This document shows, one piece after another, positions 26,173 through 34,946 of a DNA stretch of 48,578 nt. The stretch is from Clostridiaceae bacterium. GTDB lineage: Bacteria > Bacillota > Clostridia > DSM-8532. A model generated the notes under the pieces. That model was not told the DNA's origin and did no database searches. It saw only the letters and a program-made list of their open reading frames with translations. Within the stretch, counting starts at the first letter, position 1. The number at the start of each line of letters is the position of its first letter. Where the stretch lies: contig JAAYTP010000113.1 in assembly GCA_012518025.1 (NCBI GenBank), positions 1-48,578 on the forward strand, in the 5' to 3' direction. A program made the translations under genes and the position numbers.

Positions 26173-27360
26173 TTAGATCAGGCCATATTCCTTCGCAAGG
26201 TTCGTAAAGGCCGGAAGGCTTCTCTTGATCATAGGGGTATCATAGCAGTAGGCTATGCGCACATACCCGGGACAGCCGAACCCTGATCCGGGAACGATGA
26301 GCAGGTTGTACTTCTGGGCTGTTTCGCAGAAAGCGACATCATCCTCAACGGGCGATTTCATAAACAGGTAGAATGCCCCTTCCGGCTTGACACATTCAAA
26401 TCCCACAGAGGTGATATGGTTATACAGGATATCCCTCTTCTCCTGATAGAATCCGGTATCGACAGCCACATCAAGGTTTTCAGCCACAACCTTCTGGAAC
26501 AGGGCAGGAGCGTTGACAAACCCCAAGGTCCTGTTCAGGGTAATCATGGCGGCCATAAGGGTGCTCACATCATCAATACGGCTGCTGGTAGCCACATAGC
26601 CTATTCTCTCCCCTGGCAGGGCATGGGATTTACTGAAGGAGTTTATGACTATGCAGTTTTTAAATACAGTAAGCATATTGGGCAGTTCGACCCCGTCGTA
26701 AACAATGCTCACATAGGGTTCATCGGACAATATGAAGATGTTTGTGCCAAACTCCTTCTCTTTCTCCTCAATAGCCTCTCTCAACCTCTCAAGGGATTCT
26801 CCGCTATAAACCACTCCGGTGGGATTATTGGGAGAATTCAGGATAATGCCTTTCGTTTTGGGGGTAATGCTGTTTTTAACAGCCTCCGTATCTATCTGGA
26901 AGGTATCCTTCTCGGTCTTTACGATAACCGGCTTTCCATCGGCATTTTCAATATAGGACAGGTACTCCACAAAGAAGGGCGACAGGACGATGACCTCTTC
27001 ACCCGGGTTTAACAGGGCCTTGAGGGCAACGTTCATGCCTGCGGCCGCTCCGCACACCATCAGAATGTTTTCGTGTGTCAGCGGTATGCCGCTCTTTTTC
27101 TGGAGATGCTCTGCCACCTTTGCCCTCACATCCTGGTATCCGGCATTGTTCATATAATGGTGCAGCCCCGGAGTTTCACTGTTAGCATATTTCCTGATGG
27201 ATTCCTGCACCTGGGCGGGAGGTTCTATATCAGGGTTACCCAGACTAAAATCGAATACATTTTCATCGCCATATTGGGCTTTGAGCTTTGCGCCTGCTTC
27301 AAACATGGCTCGAATCATGGATGATTTCCCCAGGCTCTCAACAATCTTTTGATTAAACAT
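26173..27360 (-). CDS. PLP-dependent aminotransferase, class I fold
   Basis: 395 aa from ATG 27360, which has AAGGAG 8 nt upstream; ATG 27366 is only 2 nt from it. PLP-binding features are NSPNNPTGVVYSGESL, the aspartate/tyrosine of LSDEPYVSIVYDG, and the Schiff-base lysine in SFSKSHALPGERIGY. The C terminus has GFGCPGYVRIAYC with the substrate-carboxylate arginine. It transfers an amino group between an amino acid and a 2-oxo acid; specificity is not readable. It is separated from iorB by a terminator and has its own promoter, but lies next to it, so an aromatic substrate is plausible. Confidence 0.9.
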   Translation of the reverse strand: MFNQKIVESLGKSSMIRAMFEAGAKLKAQYGDENVFDFSLGNPDIEPPAQVQESIRKYANSETPGLHHYMNNAGYQDVRAKVAEHLQKKSGIPLTHENILMVCGAAAGMNVALKALLNPGEEVIVLSPFFVEYLSYIENADGKPVIVKTEKDTFQIDTEAVKNSITPKTKGIILNSPNNPTGVVYSGESLERLREAIEEKEKEFGTNIFILSDEPYVSIVYDGVELPNMLTVFKNCIVINSFSKSHALPGERIGYVATSSRIDDVSTLMAAMITLNRTLGFVNAPALFQKVVAENLDVAVDTGFYQEKRDILYNHITSVGFECVKPEGAFYLFMKSPVEDDVAFCETAQKYNLLIVPGSGFGCPGYVRIAYCYDTPMIKRSLPAFTNLAKEYGLI

Positions 27361-27437
27361 AGTCATTGCTCCTTTTTATGGTTCTTCATATATGGGTATT
27401 TGGTTCAAGAAGATAGGCAGCTTTTCTGCATACGCTA

Positions 27438-27467
27438 ATCTTACACCAATTTTACCTTTCTTTGCAA
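27438..27467 (-). promoter_or_regulatory. Candidate promoter of the aminotransferase gene
   Basis: Minus strand TTGCAA (27462-27467), 18-bp spacer, TAAGAT (27438-27443), about 75 bp before the start codon. Confidence 0.5.
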
Positions 27468-27555
27468 TAACGTATAACCCATCATGCATGATGTCCCATA
27501 TATTTATCCACTCACATCTCAACAGTTATCCATTTGCTATACCGCAAAAACGGGA

Positions 27556-27580
27556 GAAAAAAAGCGGGCTACATGCCCGC
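27556..27580 (-). terminator. Terminator after iorB
   Basis: Minus strand GCGGGC/GCCCGC stem, 5-nt loop, followed by TTTTTTT. It lies just past the iorB stop and separates iorAB from the aminotransferase. Confidence 0.88.
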
Positions 27581-27587
27581 CTTTTAC

Positions 27588-28160
27588 TCAGAGATTATAA
27601 CCCTTCTTAAATGCCTCGATATTCATATCAACAAACTGAGGTTTCACCGTCTTCCGTATGGATTCGATCCATATTTCTTCGGGAATGCCCGTTCTCCTGG
27701 CCAGGACACCTATCATAACAACATTGACAGCTTTGATGCTTCCGCAGGCCTCAGCCAGCTCAAGGGCGGGGACAGTCACCACGTTCTTATATTCAGCACT
27801 GATCTTTTCAACAATATTCTCAGGATACTTTGCTTTCCCGGTTATTACCGGCATGGGATCGATCCTTTGGGTATTGATGATGATGGAGGCATCTTTTTTG
27901 GCATAATCAACCCAGCGCAGGGCTTCCAACTCTTCAAAGCAGAGCAGGATATCGGCCTCACCTTTTTCGATGATGGGTGAGCTAACCTTCTCTCCCATCT
28001 TGACATAGGTTACAACGCTGCCACCCCGCTGGGACATTCCATGAACCTCCGACACCTTCACATCGGCACCGGTACTGATACCCACATTGCCAAGAATCCT
28101 GCTGGTCAGGAGGGTACCCTGGCCTCCGACTCCGACTATCATAATTGACGTATCACGCAT
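27588..28160 (-). CDS. iorB: Indolepyruvate:ferredoxin oxidoreductase, beta subunit
   Basis: 190 aa from ATG 28160 (MRDTSIMIVGVGGQGTLL). GGAG lies just upstream inside iorA, and the gene overlaps iorA by 8 bp, so the two are translationally coupled. The GVGGQGTLLTSRILG segment and HGMSQRGGSVVTYVKMG are typical of the gamma/beta domain of 2-oxoacid:ferredoxin oxidoreductases. With IorA it oxidatively decarboxylates aryl pyruvates (indole-, phenyl-, hydroxyphenylpyruvate) to aryl-acetyl-CoA, reducing ferredoxin. The reaction can in principle run in reverse. Confidence 0.93.
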   Translation of the reverse strand: MRDTSIMIVGVGGQGTLLTSRILGNVGISTGADVKVSEVHGMSQRGGSVVTYVKMGEKVSSPIIEKGEADILLCFEELEALRWVDYAKKDASIIINTQRIDPMPVITGKAKYPENIVEKISAEYKNVVTVPALELAEACGSIKAVNVVMIGVLARRTGIPEEIWIESIRKTVKPQFVDMNIEAFKKGYNL

Positions 28161-29898
28161 CTTCTCCACCAAGCCTTTCAAACGCATTAAAGCGGCACAC
28201 CTTTGTACAGAGGTCACATCCTACACAGAGAGCAGAATCCACTTCAATATGGGTGCCTCTGTCCACGATGGCGGGGCAACCAAGGCGCATACACATCCTG
28301 CATTTGGTACACCTATCGGTGTTGATACTCAATGCCCCATTGAATTTTACATGTTTCAGCAAGGCGCAGGGTCTTTGAGCAATGATCACAGAGGGCTCCT
28401 CGGCCGCTGTTTCTTCCCTTATGATCCTTTCCATCTCTTCCAGATCGAATGGATCGCAGATCCGTACCCTATCCACACCCACCGCCTGGCATAGCTTTAC
28501 CAGATCCACCTGACGGGTGGGTTCTCCCTTGATGGTAAAGCCGGTGGCAGGATTATGCTGATGCCCCGTCATGCCGGTAATGGAGTTATCCAGTATCACA
28601 ACCGTGGAAGTTCCCTTATTGTAGACAATATCAATCAGACCCGTTATGCCGGAATGAATGAAGGTGGAATCCCCAATAACTGCAACTGTCTTTCGGGCGG
28701 CATCCCGTCCCCTCGCCTTTTCCATGCCGTGAGCCATACCCACGCTTGCACCCATGCAAACACAGGTATCCACCGATTCAAGGGGCTGCAGGGCACCAAG
28801 GGTATAACACCCTATATCCCCGGTCACAGTGAGTTTCAATTTTTTCAGCACATAAAAGACACCGCGGTGGGGACATCCTGCACACATGACCGGCGGACGG
28901 ACAGGTATTTCCTCTTCAATACTGTTGTACTTTTCTTGCTTTTGCCCGAATACCCTCTCACGAATCAGACTGGCGCTGTATTCACCGATCACAGGCAGCA
29001 AGGCCTTACCTTTGACCTCAATACCCATTCTCAGGCAATTGTTTTCAATAAAGGGTTCCAACTCTTCTATGACATACAGGGTTTCAACCCCTGCCGCAAA
29101 TTCCCTGATCAACTTCTCCGGCAGCGGATAAACCATACCCAGCTTCAGGAAGGAGGCATCTCCAAAAGCTTCTTTTGCGTATTGATAGGTAATACCGCTG
29201 GTTATAACCCCTATCTTCCTGTCTCCCCATTCAATGCGGTTAAGAGTTGTGGAGTCTGAGAACTCAGCAAGCCTTGAAAGCCTTTCTTCTACCACAACAT
29301 GGCGCCTTTTTGCCATTGCTGGCATCATGACATATTTGCCCGGATCTTTTGAATAGGGCTTAATTGGAATATCATCCCTCTCACCTAGTTCAACCAGCCC
29401 CTGTGAATGGGCTACTCTGGTGGTGAGTCTCACAATAACGGGAGTATCATACTCTTCACTGATCCTGAAGGCTTCTTTGGTAAAATCCTTGCATTCCTGG
29501 CTGTCTGAAGGTTCCAGAACCGGTACCTTTGCAGCCCTGGCAATGATTCGGGTATCCTGCTCATTCTGGGAGCTGTGCATGCCGGGATCGTCCGCCACAA
29601 AGATCACCAGACCGCCATTTACGCCAGTATAGGCTGCAGTAAACAGCGGATCTGCCGCAACGTTAAGGCCCACATGCTTCATGGCGCAGGTAGAACGTAC
29701 TCCGCCCACAGAAGCGCCAATGGCAACCTCCAGGGCAACCTTTTCGTTCGGAGCCCACTCGGAATAAATCTCGTCATATTTTGCTATGTATTCGGTAATC
29801 TCGGTGCTGGGAGTCCCGGGATAGGCTGAAGCCACTGTGGCACCGGCCTCATATACACCTCTGGCAATGGCTTCATTGCCAAGCATAAGCTTTTTCAT
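28153..29898 (-). CDS. iorA: Indolepyruvate:ferredoxin oxidoreductase, alpha subunit
   Basis: 581 aa from ATG 29898 (AGGAG upstream; the longer reading to 29937 is not supported). Order: pyrimidine-binding domain (GNEAIARGVYEAGATVASAYPGTPS at the front), a middle linker, a TPP-binding domain (CAGCPHRGVFYVL, then GDIGCYTLG, GDSTFIHSGITGL with a metal/TPP motif), and a C-terminal pair of [4Fe-4S] motifs (CTKCRMCMRLGCP, CVGCDLCTKVCRF). It is the large subunit of the cytoplasmic enzyme. It has its own promoter (29975-30004), separate from the symporter gene upstream. Confidence 0.95.
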   Translation of the reverse strand: MKKLMLGNEAIARGVYEAGATVASAYPGTPSTEITEYIAKYDEIYSEWAPNEKVALEVAIGASVGGVRSTCAMKHVGLNVAADPLFTAAYTGVNGGLVIFVADDPGMHSSQNEQDTRIIARAAKVPVLEPSDSQECKDFTKEAFRISEEYDTPVIVRLTTRVAHSQGLVELGERDDIPIKPYSKDPGKYVMMPAMAKRRHVVVEERLSRLAEFSDSTTLNRIEWGDRKIGVITSGITYQYAKEAFGDASFLKLGMVYPLPEKLIREFAAGVETLYVIEELEPFIENNCLRMGIEVKGKALLPVIGEYSASLIRERVFGQKQEKYNSIEEEIPVRPPVMCAGCPHRGVFYVLKKLKLTVTGDIGCYTLGALQPLESVDTCVCMGASVGMAHGMEKARGRDAARKTVAVIGDSTFIHSGITGLIDIVYNKGTSTVVILDNSITGMTGHQHNPATGFTIKGEPTRQVDLVKLCQAVGVDRVRICDPFDLEEMERIIREETAAEEPSVIIAQRPCALLKHVKFNGALSINTDRCTKCRMCMRLGCPAIVDRGTHIEVDSALCVGCDLCTKVCRFNAFERLGGEDA

Positions 29899-29974
29899 TG
29901 ACCTTCTCCTCACGTGTCTTCCAGGCACGGACGGCAAGCCACCCCACTGCCTGGGCAGTTTTACAATACTAAAT

Positions 29975-30004
29975 ATTATATCAGTTTTTTATCAGCAATG
30001 TCCA
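29975..30004 (-). promoter_or_regulatory. Candidate promoter of iorAB
   Basis: Minus strand TGGACA (29999-30004), 18-bp spacer, TATAAT (29975-29980). No T-box motif was found between here and iorA, unlike paaK. Confidence 0.6.
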
Positions 30005-30030
30005 ATATGGATGTGGGAATAAAGGGGTAT

Positions 30031-30117
30031 GCTTGCTTCGTCGTGCAGCTCCTCGCACCGACACAAAGGCCGAGCCTTCTTTCAATGACGTAGACACTTC
30101 GCAACTATCAATGACAT
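30031..30117 (-). repeat. Probable degenerate dispersed intergenic repeat
   Basis: In the 346-bp gap between iorA and the symporter gene, the minus strand reads GTCATTGATAGTTGCGAAGT, then GTCATTGAAAG, then GTGCGAGGAGCTGCACGACG followed by AAGCAA. This resembles the common bacterial intergenic repeat type built on GTCATTGCGAGGAGC...GACGAAGCAATC. The copy looks worn. No coding content is supported. Confidence 0.5.
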
Positions 30118-30173
30118 CCGTGCCGCAATAATGACGCCAAAAGCGCTTCACATGATGATATAAGGGATGCATG

Positions 30174-30223
30174 CAAAAACAACAGGGGATTTGCCTGATG
30201 GGGGGACAGGCAAATCCCCTGTT
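30174..30223 (-). terminator. Terminator after the sodium:solute symporter gene
   Basis: A 16-bp perfect stem (30181-30196 with 30208-30223) and an 11-nt loop are followed on the minus strand by GTTTTTG. It isolates the symporter from iorA. Confidence 0.85.
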
Positions 30224-30244
30224 TCATAATTAACTCCTCATCAT

Positions 30245-31732
30245 TCAGGCTGCAGTCCGTTCGGAATCAAATACCTTGCTGATATGCGCCTTGCTATATT
30301 TTTTCGTAACAAGGCTTACAACGGGCACCACTACAAGGGATGCCAGCATGGCTATTGCGCCTATGCCCGGAACAAATACCTTGGCCATGTCAAATCCGGT
30401 TTTGGGAAGTTCAATGGCAAGGCCGATAAGCATTACCAAAAAGCCGGTGGCAAATCCGGACCAGGCACCGATGCGGGTGGTGCCCTTCCACAACAGACCA
30501 AACAGGTAGGGAGCGATGAACATTCCCGAAATCACACCCCATGACAGCGCCATGAGCGCATCAATGGTAGGATTCTCCCAGATGGCCATGAAGAAGGACA
30601 GAACCACAAAGATGAAGCAGAAAAAGCGCATGAGCATCATATTTTTCTTATCATCAATGTCGGGCTTTACAAACCCCTTAATCAGGTCTATGGATATCAC
30701 AGAACTTGAGACAAGAACCAGGGATGACAGGGTGGACATGGATGCCGAAAGCATCAGTACAATGATAACTCCCATCAAAACATCGGGCAAGGCTTTTTCA
30801 AGCATCACCGGAATGATCATGTCCATATTTCCGTTGGGAACCTGGTTGTCTAGCATGACCCGTCCAAAGGCACCCACAAAATAGGCACTGCCTCCTATGA
30901 TCAGCGAGAAAAGCGTGGAGATGATGGTTCCCCGCTTTATGGCTTTTTCATCCTTCACCGTGTAGAACTTGTGCAGTATTTGCGGAAGCCCCCAGGTACC
31001 AAGGCTGGTAAGCAGAACCAGGGCTCCCAGTTTGAGAGGCGCCGGGCCAAAGAAGCTCGTCAATCCGCTATCCATGGAAGAAAGCTTGGCAATACCCTGG
31101 GTCAGTCCCCCAACCTCCGGATGGCTCAATATGTAAGCCACCATCAGGATTGTGCCGACCAGCATGATGACTCCCTGGATCAGATCGTTAATAGCAGTGG
31201 CCACATACCCTCCAAGGATGAGATATAAGCCGGTCAGACCGGTCATAATAAGGATTATGGTGTCCATTGGAAGCCCGAAAGCACTCTCGAACATATAACC
31301 CAGGCCTTTGTAAATCGAAGCGGTATAGGGCACCAGAAATACAAAGATCACAACGGCACTGACTATCTTCATGCTCACACTGTCATATCTGGCTGCAAAA
31401 AACTCCGGCATGGTGGAAGCATTCAGCTTGTGGGTCATGACACGTGTCTTTTTGGCCAGCAAGATCCACGCAAGAAGACAGCCTATGACGGCATTACCAA
31501 TACCGATCCAAACAACCGACAAGCCGTTGGCCCATCCGAACTTTCCGGCGTAGCCCACAAACACCACAGCCGAAAAATAGGATGTTCCGTATGCAAAAGC
31601 GGTTATCCATGCTCCCATCTTTCTGCTTCCCAAAAAGAAGTCATTGATTCCATGAACCCGTCTTCTGCTATAGATGCCAACACCAATTGTCACAAGAATA
31701 AAAAGCACAAGAAGAGCAATCTTAATAGGCAT
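30245..31732 (-). CDS. Sodium:solute symporter (SSS family)
   Basis: 495 aa from ATG 31732; GGAAGGA lies about 11 nt upstream, and the upstream ATG 31744 abuts it. About 13 transmembrane helices. SSS features include FFLGSRKMGAWITAFAYGTSYFSAVVFVGYAGKFGWANG near the front (the sodium-site and unwound first-helix region) and GGYVATAINDLIQGVIMLVG (about residue 180). It should import a small solute with sodium. Members take up proline, pantothenate, sugars, acetate and other acids, so the substrate is open. Its place just upstream of iorAB makes an aromatic or short-chain acid a reasonable guess only. Confidence 0.9.
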   Translation of the reverse strand: MPIKIALLVLFILVTIGVGIYSRRRVHGINDFFLGSRKMGAWITAFAYGTSYFSAVVFVGYAGKFGWANGLSVVWIGIGNAVIGCLLAWILLAKKTRVMTHKLNASTMPEFFAARYDSVSMKIVSAVVIFVFLVPYTASIYKGLGYMFESAFGLPMDTIILIMTGLTGLYLILGGYVATAINDLIQGVIMLVGTILMVAYILSHPEVGGLTQGIAKLSSMDSGLTSFFGPAPLKLGALVLLTSLGTWGLPQILHKFYTVKDEKAIKRGTIISTLFSLIIGGSAYFVGAFGRVMLDNQVPNGNMDMIIPVMLEKALPDVLMGVIIVLMLSASMSTLSSLVLVSSSVISIDLIKGFVKPDIDDKKNMMLMRFFCFIFVVLSFFMAIWENPTIDALMALSWGVISGMFIAPYLFGLLWKGTTRIGAWSGFATGFLVMLIGLAIELPKTGFDMAKVFVPGIGAIAMLASLVVVPVVSLVTKKYSKAHISKVFDSERTAA

Positions 31733-31837
31733 GACAAATACCATCCTTCCATACTACAAAATTGAGATGTTCATTCCATGCTATAATGAAATCTCCGTGT
31801 TACATTGATGCGGAACCCCCGCATCCCTACTCTACCT

Positions 31838-31865
31838 ATTATACATAATAATCCCGTAATGTAAA
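31838..31865 (-). promoter_or_regulatory. Promoter of the symporter gene
   Basis: Minus strand TTTACA (31860-31865), 16-bp spacer, TATAAT (31838-31843). The transcript would begin with a small hairpin GATGCGG/CCGCATC (31807-31825). Confidence 0.65.
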
Positions 31866-31876
31866 TAGTGTTATGT

Positions 31877-34255
31877 TCAGCCTAGTTTCACGACAGTTAC
31901 GCCTGCTTCACCTTCACCGTACTTTCCAAGCCTGAAGGACTCCACTTGCCCATGCCTTCGAAGATGCTCGGATATAGCCTTTCTCAGCGTACCGGTACCC
32001 TTTCCGTGGATCAGTGTAACCTCGTGGAGCCCGGCGATTGTAGCATCATCAATGTATTTGTCAACCCTGTCCAGGGCTTCCTCAACATTAAGGCCCCTCA
32101 AATCCAGTTCCAGCCCGATTGGGGAAGCCTTGACACTGGTCATACGAACCTTCTGCATCTTTTCAATGGTGTTTTTCTGCTCGTTAATTCGTGAAAGTTG
32201 AGTGATATGAACTTTAATCTTCATAATCCCTGCCTGTACAAGCACCTGCCCGTCCCCATCAGGCTCTTCCAGCACCGTTGCTTTCTGATTGAGGCTCAGC
32301 AGCATCACGCTCTCACCAGGCCTAAGATCCTTTGGAGGCTCGGCATAGCCGTCTCTGACACCGATTTCGTCCACATATGCAGCTTCCAGATGATCGAGCC
32401 TTCGCACACCGGCTCTGGCCTCCCGGAGTTCTTTAGTGCTGTTCTGTCCAAACCCTTCTTTCTCCATGGTCTTCAAGCGTTCCAGGAGTTCCTCCGCCTC
32501 ATATCTTGCTTCAATGATCAAAGAACGGGCTTCATCCTTTGCCTTTGAGATAATCCGATCCCGCTCCCTGGCTATCTTCTCCCTTTCCTTCTCGGCCTCC
32601 CGTCTGATTTCTTCGATTTGACGCTTGAATGCCTCGGCCTGTTCCTTTTCACGCAGGGCCTGGGTTCTGCTTTTCTCAATATCCGAGAGGACGTCCTCAA
32701 AGCGGATGCTGTCCTGGGTTAAAAACTCCTTTGCCCTGCTTATAACATCCCTTTCCAGACCCAGCTTCTCGGATATGGCAAAAGCATTGCTTTTTCCGGG
32801 TATGCCAACCAGCAGTCTGTAGGTGGGCCTTAAAGTCTCCACATCAAACTCACAGCAGGCATTCTCTACTCTCTCGTTTGTCATGGCATAGATTTTAAGC
32901 TCGCTGTAGTGGGTGGTAGCAATCGTGCGGATCCCTCTTTGGGTCAGTCCATCCAGAATAGCTATGGCGAGGGCGGCACCCTCAGTGGGGTCGGTTCCGG
33001 CACCCAGTTCGTCAAAAAGGACAAGGCTTGATTCATCCGCCTCAGCCAGTATCTTTACAATATTCTTCATGTGTGACGAGAAGGTGCTCAAGGACTGCTC
33101 AATGCTCTGTTCATCCCCGATATCGGCAAAGACGTTGCTGAAAAGTCCAAACTCACTGCCTTCCTTTACCGGCAGATGCAACCCGGCCTGAAGCATCAGC
33201 ACAAAAAGGCCCACTGTTTTAAGAGTAACGGTTTTACCTCCGGTATTGGGTCCTGTGATTACTAACGTTGAGAATCGGTCTCCAAGCTCGATATCTATGG
33301 GCACAACGGTCTTCCTGTCAAGGAGGGGGTGCCTTCCCTGCAGGATCTTTAAAACCTTAGAACGGGACAGTTTGGGACAGATACAATTCAGATCCCTCGA
33401 GAGCTTTGCCTTGGCAAAGATGAAATCGAGGGTGGAGACGATCTCCACATTTACTTTCAGGGGCTCTCTTATCTCCGCAACCATCCCGGTGAGTTCCATC
33501 AGTATCCTTTCAATTTCCTGCTGCTCGCGGATGATAAGCGATTTTATCTCATTATTGGTCTCAACAACCGACAGGGGCTCGATAAATACTGTAGCACCAC
33601 TGGCAGACATATCATGAATCAATCCGGGAACCATAGCCTTGTATTCCTGCTTAATAGGAATAACGTACCGATCTCCCCGCATGGTCACAACAGCATCCTG
33701 CATGTACTTCCGATTATCCGCCGACCTTATGATGGCATTGAGTTTATCCTTAATGCTGTCCTGTTTTTGTCTGATGTTTCTTCGAATGGTTGCAAGAGCC
33801 GGACTTGCGTGATCAGATATCTCCTCTTCACTGATGATCGCTCTCGCTATCGCATCCTCCACATCCCGTGAGGGTGTGATTTGCCTGCCCAACTCCAGCG
33901 CAATATTGCCCTCCCAGTCGGAAGGTACATCATTGGTGAGGAACTGCTTCAGAATACGGCAGCACCTTAACATATCTCCTATTCTCAGAAGTTCCGGTAT
34001 ACCGAGGGTAGCTCCGATCTCCACCCGCTTTAAAGTGGAACGGATATCATGAACCCCTCCAAAGGGAGCATCGCCCTTTCTCCACAGATAGGCTGCAGCA
34101 TCGGTGGTCTCCCTGAGCCTGTACTCAACTTCGCGTAGATCTGTCGAGGGAGTCAGCCCTCCGGAAATGGAACGGCCAAGCTCCGATGCAGTCCTTTCAT
34201 TCAGCATTCTTATGATCTTATCATATTCAAGCACTTTAAGTGCCCTTTTATCCAT
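31877..34255 (-). CDS. mutS2: Endonuclease MutS2
   Basis: 792 aa from ATG 34255 (MDKRALKVLEYDKII), with AAGGAG 6 nt upstream. A MutS-type clamp and ATPase region carries Walker A GPNTGGKTVTLKT (about residue 335) and Walker B LVLFDELGAGTDPTEG. A long coiled coil follows (about 510-620), a KOW-like small domain, and a C-terminal Smr nuclease domain (LDLRGLNVEEALDRVDKY ... HGKGTGTLRKAI). In Firmicutes MutS2 has been linked to suppressing recombination and to splitting collided ribosomes. It appears to be last in the run starting with the Asp23 gene. Confidence 0.96.
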   Translation of the reverse strand: MDKRALKVLEYDKIIRMLNERTASELGRSISGGLTPSTDLREVEYRLRETTDAAAYLWRKGDAPFGGVHDIRSTLKRVEIGATLGIPELLRIGDMLRCCRILKQFLTNDVPSDWEGNIALELGRQITPSRDVEDAIARAIISEEEISDHASPALATIRRNIRQKQDSIKDKLNAIIRSADNRKYMQDAVVTMRGDRYVIPIKQEYKAMVPGLIHDMSASGATVFIEPLSVVETNNEIKSLIIREQQEIERILMELTGMVAEIREPLKVNVEIVSTLDFIFAKAKLSRDLNCICPKLSRSKVLKILQGRHPLLDRKTVVPIDIELGDRFSTLVITGPNTGGKTVTLKTVGLFVLMLQAGLHLPVKEGSEFGLFSNVFADIGDEQSIEQSLSTFSSHMKNIVKILAEADESSLVLFDELGAGTDPTEGAALAIAILDGLTQRGIRTIATTHYSELKIYAMTNERVENACCEFDVETLRPTYRLLVGIPGKSNAFAISEKLGLERDVISRAKEFLTQDSIRFEDVLSDIEKSRTQALREKEQAEAFKRQIEEIRREAEKEREKIARERDRIISKAKDEARSLIIEARYEAEELLERLKTMEKEGFGQNSTKELREARAGVRRLDHLEAAYVDEIGVRDGYAEPPKDLRPGESVMLLSLNQKATVLEEPDGDGQVLVQAGIMKIKVHITQLSRINEQKNTIEKMQKVRMTSVKASPIGLELDLRGLNVEEALDRVDKYIDDATIAGLHEVTLIHGKGTGTLRKAISEHLRRHGQVESFRLGKYGEGEAGVTVVKLG

Positions 34256-34362
34256 AAGCATCTCCTTAATACAATAAAACCAGGTCTGCGGGCTGACCGT
34301 AACCACGCAGATTCGAGTCCGTCCGTCGCTGTTTTAAACAAAACACGGGCTGAAAACTATAA

Positions 34363-34902
34363 CTAGCCTCTTTTTACCTTTGGCGCAATCTTCTCAAAAT
34401 AAAAACGAATCCATAGGGTAAAAAGATAATCATATAACAAAAAGAGGATTTGCAGAACCGCTCCCACTACCGGAACGCCCCAGCCCATTGTCAGGGATTC
34501 TGGAAGAAATGCTTTCGCCATGCCCCAGGCAGGCCATAAAAAAAGATTGAATGCAGCAAGTTTTAGAAGGATCTCAAGCCATACCTTTCTGAGGCTTTCT
34601 ATATGGTATTTGACGACGGTGTAGATGCCAAAAAAAGCGATATAGGGTAAGATGTTGAGTTTCTCAGGAACAGCAATGAAACCCGCCAGGCTGGTCACAA
34701 TATATCCAGCCCAGGCAAACCGGATACCGCATTCAAGAAGAATGACCGAAAGCACAAATGCTGCCAGAACATAGAATCCCAGCCGTCCGGTTGGTGCGAT
34801 GGATTCCAGCACCAAGGCCGATACGACTATGGCTGATAGAACCCCGGTCAATGCTATTTTTCTTGTATGGTTTCCTGATGCGCGTTCAGCAGACAACCCC
34901 AT
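34363..34902 (-). CDS. Small integral membrane protein, ECF S-component-like
   Basis: About 179 aa. GGAGG directly abuts ATG 34902, so TTG 34896 (7 nt spacing) may be the real start. Five or six hydrophobic helices. The opening RKIALTGVLSAIVVSALVLESIAPTG resembles the start of substrate-binding S components of ECF vitamin transporters, and AWAGYIVTSLAGFI is similarly placed, but no diagnostic ligand motif is seen and no ECF ATPase genes are nearby. It lies between the J-domain gene and mutS2 on the same strand. Function unknown. Confidence 0.7.
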   Translation of the reverse strand: MGLSAERASGNHTRKIALTGVLSAIVVSALVLESIAPTGRLGFYVLAAFVLSVILLECGIRFAWAGYIVTSLAGFIAVPEKLNILPYIAFFGIYTVVKYHIESLRKVWLEILLKLAAFNLFLWPAWGMAKAFLPESLTMGWGVPVVGAVLQILFLLYDYLFTLWIRFYFEKIAPKVKRG

Positions 34903-34946
34903 TCCTCCAATAGATTACTAGCTGGCTCTATATAGCATGGCCTCGG

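Noticed and set aside
29981-30172. 63-codon minus-strand open frame in the iorA-symporter gap
   Set aside because: No ribosome site, and it overlaps the dispersed-repeat-like sequence; not supported as a gene.
31786-31797. TATAAT on the plus strand near 31790
   Set aside because: No plus-strand gene follows within a reasonable distance and there is no -35; probably chance in an AT-rich gap.
34300-34340. tRNA-like T-arm (GATTCGAGTCC) upstream of mutS2
   Set aside because: The flanking bases do not form a T-stem, and no D-arm, anticodon arm or acceptor stem can be built around it.
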